Below are positions 56,151-64,000 of a stretch of DNA of 64,000 nt, piece by piece. Positions within the stretch are counted from its first letter, which is position 1. Each line of letters opens with the position of its first letter. Location: positions 52,658,377 to 52,722,376 of the forward strand of contig OY829541.1 in NCBI GenBank assembly GCA_963691705.1. Reading direction: 5' to 3'. The position numbers were made by a program, and so were the translations under genes. Source of the stretch: Viola odorata (Eukaryota; Streptophyta; Magnoliopsida; Malpighiales; Violaceae). Below the pieces are notes generated by a model. The model saw only the letters and a program-made list of their open reading frames with translations. It did no database searches and was not told the DNA's origin.

Positions 56151-58187
56151 TTATATACCACCACTAGACTATATGGCTATTGACATTTAGAATTATTTTT
56201 CTAATTTTAGTTGAAATTATTAGAATAAAAATTATATTTTTTTAAAATAACCATTTCCTACATTTTTTTTTCTTTATAGAGTAACCGTATTTTTACAGAC
56301 TTTTTCTCTCTATAGAGTATTATAAAGTAACGTTTTCTATAGATTTTTTTCTAAAAATATTACATCTTTCAAAGTAACCGTTTCCTATATTTTTTTTTCT
56401 CTATAAAGTACCGGTCTTCTATAGATTTTTTTCTATCTGTAAAATAATTATTCTCTAAAAAAAATTACTTTTTTTCCCCTTTTCTATCTATGATAATAAA
56501 TTAATGAGTGCTAATTTTCTTTTTCAAGCTTTGAAGCACAAGTTTTTTCTTACATAATCATCATGACTAATTATATTTGAATTAAATTAAATATATAACC
56601 GGCAAGCATATTAGAATATTTTTTGCTGATTTTTTTTTTGGAAATTATTAAAATAATATTTAAAATAATCTTTTAAAAGTAAACGTCCCCTAGAGATTTC
56701 TCTCTCTAAAAAGTAAATGTTCTCTAGATATTTCCATTCTCTCTAAAATAATAAATGAATGAGTGACGGCTTAGTACTAACTTTATTTTTTTAGTTTTGA
56801 ATATTTCTACACTCATATAATCTAAATATTCGTAACATATTAATTAAATAAAATATACAATTGGCATATTATAATTATTTTTCTAATTTTACTAGAAATT
56901 GTTATAATATTTTTTAAAGGAAAAGTTAGAAAAAAAGTATAATTTTTTGAAAATAGCCGTCATTTAGAAATTTTGATCTCTCTAAAGAAAAAGTTAGAAG
57001 AAGAAAGTATTTCTCATAGTGTATCTTTCTCTATAAGATAACCGTATTTCTAAAGATTTTTTTTTCTCTATAATAATAAATTAATGAATGATTGGTCACT
57101 CATTACCAACTTTCTTTTCTTACACATAGAACAATAAGTTTTTCTACACTTACATAAATCATAACTAATTATATTTCTAATACATCAGTTAATAAAGTAT
57201 ATAATCGACATAAAATATTTTTTTACAGCAAAGTTACAACAAAATTGCATCTTATAAAAGAAACCGTCTTTAATGATTTCTTTTTCTCTATATATATAAA
57301 TTAACGGTCCTTCAGATATTTCTTTTTTTTCTATATTAAAGTAATTATTCTCTAAAAATTTCTTTTATTTTTATAATAATAAATTAATGAACATTGGCGC
57401 TTAGTGTTAACTTTCGTTTTTAAGTTTTGAGCATAATCATATCAGATAAATTAAATTAAATATACGGTTGGCATATTAGAATTATTTTGCTACATTTTTT
57501 CATAAATTATCATAATAATTTCTTAAGAAAAGTTAGAAAAAATTGCATTGAAAGTATTCCTTAGAGATTTCTTTATCTCTATAAATAAAAAAATTAGACA
57601 AAAATATATCTCTTAACGGTAATCGTTTTTAAGAGATCTCTTCCTCTGGATAAAGTAATTATTCTCTATAATAATGACTTACAATCTCTTATCTATTTTA
57701 ATATTTAGTTTAATTACCCCATGTACTAATTATTTGTTAAATACCCTTTTATATTCAATTTTTATTGTTTAATTACCCTTCTACCGTTATGAAATGCTGA
57801 TCTATCATGTTTACCGGTAATTTTTTTTTACTACGTCAGCACATTTTTCTAACCTATCCCCCTCCTCAAGTCGCTATAATTACATAAATACTCTCATCCC
57901 TTTCGCTGAAATCCTCATCTCCGACCCTTCCCACCCTCCCAACGCAACATTAATCCTCGGCCTCACATTGATAGAGCTTAATAATTATTGGTGTTTGATT
58001 CTCTATCAATGCACCGTTTAGCTAGCTACTCTAACTGTTCAGAATCTGGACAGTATATGTTTACCTCTGCAACATTTTTGTATTCTTTTTTCTGATGATT
58101 GCAGGTTTTTTTGCATATTTTTGTCCTGGGTATTTTTGTTGTTATGTGCCCTTTGATTGAGGAATACACTGTTGTTCCATTTCAACC

Positions 58188-58388
58188 TTAGTCGTGGAGG
58201 ATGGAGAGGAAGACTCGGCTGCGGGAGCGGAGGTCGTAGGCGGCGAGGGCGTTGAAGGGAGGGAGAGGTGGGATGGAGTGGACGACGGCGAGGAGGCGGT
58301 CATGGACAGTGTCGACGGCGAGGCCGAGGATTGTTGCGTTGGGAGGGAGGGAAGGGTCGGAGATGAGGATTTCAGCAGAAGGGATGAG
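58188..58388 (-). pseudogene. Captured gene fragment inside the foldback element
   Basis: On the minus strand the GC-rich segment reads about 60 codons, starting AEILISDPSLPPNATILGLA and continuing through HDRLLAVVHSIPPLPPFNAL to a stop. It recalls the N-terminal region of a plant beta-propeller (SMP-30/NHL-like) protein; this is from memory and uncertain. The first ~20 codons also occur, mutated, in the left arm (57905-57966), so the arm boundary lies within the captured piece. The plus-strand 73-codon frame at 58194-58415 is its shadow. Confidence 0.6.
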
Positions 58389-58546
58389 GGTATCTATGTA
58401 ACTATAGCGATTTAGGAGGGGGATAGGTCAGAAAAATGTGCCAGTGAATTTTTTTTAACGAAAAATGTAACAGATCAGCATTCCGTAACTATAGGAGTAA
58501 TTAAACAAAAAATACTGAGTACAAGAGGTTATTAAACAAATAATTA

Positions 58547-58673
58547 CTTCCTCCGTCCTCCATTAAATGACTTTCTGAAATAGTAATAAAAAGTAAAGCA
58601 AACACAAAAAAATCAAATAAAGTGTACAGTAACATTCAGTAGAAAAATGATTTTTAATGGTGGACGAAGGGAG
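58547..58673. mobile_element. Stowaway-like MITE nested in the foldback element's right arm
   Basis: TA flanks on both sides (58545-58546, 58674-58675), termini CTTCCTCCGTCCTCCATTAA and its inverse. It shares its core with 28307-28432. Removing it restores the inverted-repeat match between the arms, so it came later. Confidence 0.8.
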
Positions 58674-59300
58674 TATTACATAAGCTAATTAAACAAAACA
58701 TTAAAGTACATGAGAGTTTTAAGTCATTAAACTAATTAATGAGTGATTGGCCGCTTAGTGCTAACTTTCATTTCTTAAGTTTTGAATGGCAAATTTTTCT
58801 TCCCTTACATAATCATAACTAATTGTATTTATACCAGATCAACTAAATAAAGTACACAAAAAAAATATTCTGTAAATTATGATAATTTCTTAAAGAAAAG
58901 TTAGCAAAAATTGTCACTTTTTTAAAGTAGTCGTTCTTTAAAGATTTCTTCGTCTCTCTATAGATTTAAAAAGTTAGCAAAAAAAATACATTTCTTAAAA
59001 GTAATCGTCTTTTAAAGATTTCTTTCTTTCTATAAAGTAATCCTTTCTCTCTGTAATAATAAATTAACGAGTGATTAACCGCTTGGTGATAACTTTCTTT
59101 CTTAATTTTGAATCGCAAGTTATTCTACACTTACATATGTCATACCTAGTTATATTCAAACCAGATCACTTAAATAAAGTATACAATTGACATATTAAAA
59201 TTGTTTTTTCTAATTTATTTTTAGAAATTAACAAAATAACTTTTTTATAAAAACTTAGGAAAAAAATTGTATTTTTTAAAAGTAACCGTCATGATATTTT

Positions 59301-60540
59301 TTGAAACTAAATTATAATATTTGGTTTAATTGGCCCCTAAAGTATAAATTTATTAAATTTGATCCTAAAATATGGTTATTTTGTTTAATTTGGTCTCTCT
59401 GTCACTTGCAACTAGCTAAGGTTGATGGCGTGTCAATTTTAGGCCACGTGGCGTGTAACTAACATGCACTACTAAAATATAAATTTATTTAATTAGTTCC
59501 TAAAGTATAACACTTTGTTTAATTTTATTCTTAATGTATGATAAATTTGTTTAATTTGGTCATTTAATTTATGTCATATAATTTATACATCAACACTCTA
59601 AAGTAGGGAAAATCTTTGGCTACCAAATTAAACAAAATGACTAAGGGTAAGGCGCCAACCCTTTCTTGAGCAATTGTTTGATGATTCATGGGTAATGGCA
59701 CAATTTACTAAGATTTTCAAAAGCGAACCGGGAGATCAAATTGAATAGGCATGAGGTTTAAAAGTTAGAGGTTGACCTAGAACCAAACCGTGTTCAACGT
59801 AATTAATATATTAAATATTTTTGTATATACTTAAACTTATTTTCTAAAATAATGTAAATTTTTATTTAATTTAGAAAAAAAAATATTAATTTTGATGTTG
59901 ATTGCTAAAATATAAAAACCAATTTGACATTTTATAAATACAATAATAAGAAAAAATTAGAAATAAACATTACTCAGTTGAAATAAACAAGAAAATTTGG
60001 AAAAGAAACTTCAATATCCAATTTTGAGGCTGTTCGGAGAAAAAAATTTCCGATCCAAACATTTGATGTTTGCTCCATTTTTTCACCAATTTACCCATCA
60101 AATTGTAGCACGATCCAAAAATTGGATTGAAAATTATAAATATTTGAAATTTGAAGTAAAAAAAAAACTTATTGAATCGTAAAACCAGACTCGATGCACC
60201 CAATTCAATCTAAAATCATTTTTTCAATAAAAGAAATGGATAACAACAAATGGGTTTTTTCGACTTTGGTTCAGTTAATTAATTTTGGATTGTTGAACAT
60301 CTGCGGATTTAATTATATGATATAATTGAAAACTTGTAGTTGGTCTAGGGAATTGGTAATTATTGAATCGTGTGAACTAGAAATAGTTGGTAATTTAACA
60401 TGTGATAATGTCTCAACATAAAAGGAAACAATTTTGAGTACTGTTAAATTTCAATTTCATTTACATTCCAGCAAATTACAAGGTTTTCAGAACTATAACG
60501 AACCGGTAATTTCAACCGTAAATTAGAACCAGTTGGTTTT
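59301..60540. other. Intergenic AT-rich DNA
   Basis: TTTAATTTGGTCC-like phrases recur near 59320-59590, a faint repeat. Overlapping frames near 59970-60203 on both strands have no recognisable features. Confidence 0.35.
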
Positions 60541-62516
60541 TTAGTACTCCCAACTGAATGGGAGTAGTTGAGAGGCTTTGTTCCCTGATGAAACACCAGA
60601 CCTGATGTGAAACATTCCATGGCAATGCACATCATGATGAGCATCCCTGTCACTGGAAACTAGGACAGAGTCTAGACTACTACTACATTGGTCATGATGC
60701 ACTACTTGTGTCGTTGCAGGGGCAATGGAGTACTGCACCAGAGGTATGGAGTTAGGCTGCTGCACCATATGACTACTCCTAGATGACAGAAGAGAGAGAG
60801 CGCAGTCCGATTCGCGGACTTGTGCTTGTGCAGTTAACCTCTCACAATACATATTGTGGCTACTACTACCACCACCACCACTGCTGCTAATTTCAGGATA
60901 AGCAAATGGTCTAAGGACCGGTTGGCGGACCGAGACAGCTTCAGGATTTGTGGGATTGCTGCTGCTGCTTTGTAAGAATGAGAATTGCTTTCCTTCTTTG
61001 TGGTGGTTGCTCGAGGATGATCCAAGGAAGAGGTTGTGTTTGTTGGGAATTAGTGGGATTTGTTGGTGGAGATTGTAGTGTCTTGTATCTGCTGCAGAAT
61101 TGCTAACAACTCCTCCAGACCAACATGGATTTGTCATAGAATTGGATGGATATGCATGCGAACCAGAGAATGGAAACAATTGCGAACCTGGAAAAAGAAA
61201 TATTCAGGAATTATTATTTGCTAAAGATGAACATAAATCTTCTGTTGATCTTTTATCCAAATAACTTAGTTTTCTATGTCATGCCACACTTCTAGAAAAG
61301 CAGATAGGTGGCTAGCTTTTTCTTTTTTTAGGAAAAGGAACAAAAGTAATGGATAAGGTCATATTAGTGGCCACTACTCACTACTCACTAGAACACATTA
61401 TATGAAAGTGACATTAACCAAGAAACAATGCAGCAATATTAGATGTCCATGCACATGTGAGGCAGAATCCAGCTCCAAAGCTGGAAACTGCTTCCGCTCG
61501 ATTGTTGCGACTAACCTTGAAAATTAGACAGAAAGCTTGCAGATCGAGAAAGGGGATCAGGCTGAGGCTTCCTTCGCCTTCGGTTATGCCCATCAAGGCG
61601 TTTCCTGCAGCTTCGCTTCCCCTCGTCGAATTCCTCCAATGAATGGAACCTATAAAGGGAGTAACAGAACTGCTTAGAAACCATAAGCAGGCCACTAGTC
61701 TTATCTTAGTTTCCACTATTAGATGGGGTAGCTATTACTGCGGATTCGTTAAGAATTTAATTCCATACTTAAAAGAACCACAAAACAGTACCATCAATTA
61801 CAAATCAGTTTAGGATCACTGGAACAAAACAGATAACTGAAAAGAACACGGGGAAAAGTTGCTTATCGAAGATAGCTGCAAAACTGATATACAGAATTAA
61901 AGCAGTTAACTGTCATCAGCCATGCCCCAAAGACATAGTTTTCAACTTATAAAACCAACCATTCTTTTCAATAGAATCCTAGTTGCAGACCGATACCATA
62001 AGATGGAAATTACATAACAATAACTACTAGTGCATCATAAACAAGGGAAAACCCACAAAACAACACAAAAATGCCATATAATACAATATACCTGCTACAT
62101 TGTTGGCAGAATCTTTGCTTCTGCCCACAAATGGTAACTTGTGGAGTCTTGGAATGAAGCTCACAGACCTTATGCCGCCTATGGTAGTCTCTGCAAGCAC
62201 TAAGGTCTGAATTGCAGCCATCGACAAGGCATGTCACGACCTGAATTCCATTATTACCTCCTCGTGCTCTCTTCGTCGAACCGGAAGGAGAAGACTGCAG
62301 TTTTGACAATCCAGGTCCAGGCTGCTGCTTCCACTTACTTACTGATTCCCCAACACTTGATTTACCAATCCCACCAAGCTTCAAATCAATTGAAAAATCA
62401 CCTCTTCTGTTATGATCTGCAATTCCAGATGGTCTGTGGAATGCATCAATGCCTGTAATAGCTTCTTGCTCGAATTCACCCAAACCCCAAGAATTTGCTT
62501 TTAAGTTCCAGTCCAT
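60541..62516 (-). CDS. SPL13: SBP-box transcription factor, SPL13-like, 3 exons
   Basis: Minus-strand exons are 62516-62092, 61649-61516 and 61187-60541 (1206 nt, 401 aa). The SBP domain spans about residues 95-171. Zinc ligands are C96, C101, C118 and H121 in the first finger and C137, C140, H144 and C156 in the second. The bipartite nuclear signal [17 protein letters not shown] (153-169) overlaps the end. The family binds GTAC cores. [12 protein letters not shown] at the start, the [11 protein letters not shown] segment and the PFSWE-like end match SPL13-type proteins. Exon 3 contains a miR156 site (60803-60784). It controls the vegetative-to-reproductive phase change in the family; that role here is inference. 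Confidence 0.92.
60784..60803 (-). promoter_or_regulatory. miR156/157 target site in SPL mRNA
   Basis: On the minus strand, GCGCTCTCTCTCTTCTGTCA is nearly perfectly complementary to miR156 (one or two mismatches near the miRNA 3' end). It encodes the CALSLLSS segment, the usual site in miR156-regulated SPL genes. Confidence 0.9.
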
Positions 62517-64000
62517 AAAGATCTTTTCTTGCTCAAAAGGGTATCTTCAAAATTGCTCCACAACACGCCAATTTCAGTAAGTTAAGCTTGCCTTTTACTC
62601 TTTATCCACTAACCTAATACAGAAACAAATCATTTCAACATCAAACGACATAACCAAAAACCCACTTTCAGATGTTATTAATCCAGAGATAAAATCAATT
62701 AAAGTTTGGATTATCAACCTATACCCAGAAATTAGAAAAACGAAAAGCAGAGTTTGTTGACCAAGCACTATAGAGATGGTTAAAGAACCCACATGTGAAT
62801 TGGCAGCTTGAAACTGTCAATTTTCTAGGAAACAGAAATGGAAAGTATAATAGAGCACATATGTCAAAACAATCTAGAAATGCAGCAATGACCATATCAA
62901 AAATGGGTTTTTTTTTTGTTTCAGAAAAAAAGAGAGAAAAATCCTAAGTCAAGTAGACGAAAGAAGGAGGAAAAAAAAATGAAACCCATAGAGAAAGGTA
63001 CCAGCTTTTTAGGTTTGATGAATGCAGCAAACAGTTAACAGATAGTTCCAAGAAGATTGGAAGCTAAAGACATGAAAGCTACAAGCTACAAGCTACAAGC
63101 AAAGAAAGCATAAAATTAAGCAAATAAAGGAAACAGAAGAGAAGGCGGGAGAGAGAGTACTTGAAGACAGGTTTCCCTAAAAGATGACTCCTTTGCTCTT
63201 TACAGCCATTCATTCACTGACAATGATTCCATTAAGAAACCAATAAAGTGAGCAGCAGACCATAAAAGCCATTAATTAAAGAAATACAGTAGTAAACTCC
63301 AAAAGATAGGAAGATGACGACTTGTTGTGATAGCACAGGGGATTATTGAAAAGGATTGGATGGAGGAAAAAATGGGAATTACTATTAGAGACAGAGAAGC
63401 CAAGTGATGAAATGAGTCAAAAAGGAGAGATGATATGTTCTTGTTGTGATTAGTTTAATAAGTACATTATGTTTGATAATTTATTTTGCCATTAAGGGTA
63501 ATCTTTGAAATGTCAATTTAGGGTTAGCTTTGAAATGTGGAGTTCTTATTTTTATGTTTTTTTCAAAAAAGTTTTAGTTTTTTAAATGTGGATGACTGAA
63601 GAGAAAGAAGGGAAGAAGAAAAGGACGGGCTGTGTTGTATGTTCCTTAGAAGTTTGATGAGCCAAGAGGAAGAAAGTACAAGGGATATGGATTTTTGGTT
63701 GCTTTGGGACAAAAGCATGTGACATTGTGTTTCACATTTGATAACATGTTTTGTTTCCCATTCCCCCACTCTAGTTTCAGAGAGAGTGACCAACAAACAA
63801 TCCTGCTTTACCTATTTTACGCTTCTAATTACAGAATTAACCTTTAACTATTTTGTAGGGTATGGATTAACCTGATTCAAAAAACATCACGATACCATAT
63901 TACATCAACAAAAACAAAAACAAATATTGTTGAGAATATATAAACCTTGTCTCTTGATAATCAATTTTCCGAACCAATTAAGAAATATATAAAGAAAAGT
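62517..64000. other. Upstream region of the SPL gene
   Basis: This likely contains the leader and promoter. The minus strand has CT-rich stretches near 63120-63165 and 62905-62945, and the family often has a 5' UTR intron, which could lie between about 63180 and 62530. Frames at 62595-62792 and 63563-63796 are probably chance. No other gene was seen to the window end. Confidence 0.4.

Larger units (their letters stand above)
57672..58735. mobile_element. Foldback (long-TIR) DNA element carrying a host-gene fragment
   Basis: Arms of about 300 bp are inverted copies: 57672-57966 with AATGACTTA, TTTAATTACCCC, AATGCTGATCT, CCTATCCCCCTCCTC and GAAATCCTCATCTCCGACCC matches the inverse of 58320-58735. 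The right arm is lengthened by a MITE. The arms resemble the MITE at 22385, so both may use the same unidentified transposase. The ends fall inside one unit of the ~300-bp tandem repeat. Confidence 0.8.
56170..59300. repeat. Degenerate ~300-bp tandem repeat array, about 7 units
   Basis: The unit holds in order: AATTAATGAGTG, GCTTAGTGCTAACTTT, CTACACTTACATAATCATAACTAATTATAT, GGCATATTAGAATTATTTT, AAAGAAAAGTTAGAAAAA, then AAGTAACCGTCTT and AGATTTCTTTCTCTATAA (each anchor given approximately). The AATTAATGAG anchor recurs near 56501, 56757, 57081, 57383, 58733 and 59063, giving spacing of 256-330 bp. The foldback element at 57672-58735 splits one unit. No coding is seen. It looks like a local satellite-like expansion. 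Confidence 0.8.

Noticed and set aside
58194..58415. 73-codon acidic plus-strand ORF
   Set aside because: The minus strand of the same segment reads as a recognisable-looking captured protein fragment; the plus frame has only E/D/G-rich low complexity.
59970..60203. Overlapping ORFs on both strands
   Set aside because: Low-complexity, Lys/Phe-rich translations of AT-rich DNA with no conserved features.

Overview
The window is plant nuclear DNA, most likely from a eudicot. It has AT-rich intergenic sequence, spliced genes with GT..AG introns, plant-only families (NPC phospholipase C, SBP-box, MIKC MADS-box, DUF3339, gamma carbonic anhydrase-like), a MIR171 hairpin, and several plant transposon classes. 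A TM8-like MADS gene hints at a lineage outside Brassicaceae, but the sequence does not fix the species. All functional names come from reading motifs by eye; no database search was run.

Layout. 1-900 has no recognisable gene. 907-3025 (-) is a complete three-exon non-specific phospholipase C, closest to NPC2. 4761-8634 (-) is a complete 14-exon CBS-domain/PB1 membrane protein. 9394-21996 (-) is one full-length Athila-like Ty3/gypsy retrotransposon with two ~1.5 kb LTRs, a tRNA-Asp-type primer site, gag, protease, RT/RNase H/integrase and an extra ORF after integrase. It is broken by stops and frameshifts. It carries about 20 copies of a 26-nt inverted repeat, the most unusual signal in the window. 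22.4-24.0 kb holds a long-TIR MITE, an unrecognised degraded ORF region and a small retroposon with a 13-bp target duplication. 24779-26174 (+) is a tandem pair of 69-aa DUF3339 membrane proteins. 28.3-31.7 kb holds three MITEs and a 5'-truncated L1-type LINE with a perfect 12-bp target duplication. 34192-35610 (+) is an eight-exon MIKC MADS-box gene. 36364-39410 (+) is a two-exon mitochondrial gamma carbonic anhydrase-like gene. About 42.5-42.8 kb (+) is a MIR171 locus with small ORFs in its leader. 44428-55686 (-) is a tandem cluster of three F-box/FIST-domain copies: one intact, one decayed (with a solo LTR inside), and one complete but interrupted in exon 7. 56.2-59.3 kb is a degenerate ~300-bp tandem repeat invaded by a foldback element carrying a host-gene fragment, itself hit by a Stowaway-like MITE. 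60541-62516 (-) is a three-exon SPL13-like SBP-box gene with a miR156 target site in its last exon.

The genes do not form an operon or pathway; plant genes are transcribed separately. The two clearest regulatory links are the MIR171 locus, whose family acts on GRAS/HAM mRNAs that would lie elsewhere, and the miR156 site in the SPL gene. The FIST cluster and the DUF3339 pair are local duplications. Splice sites were assigned by frame, consensus and family comparison; the summed exons of every gene called intact divide by three.
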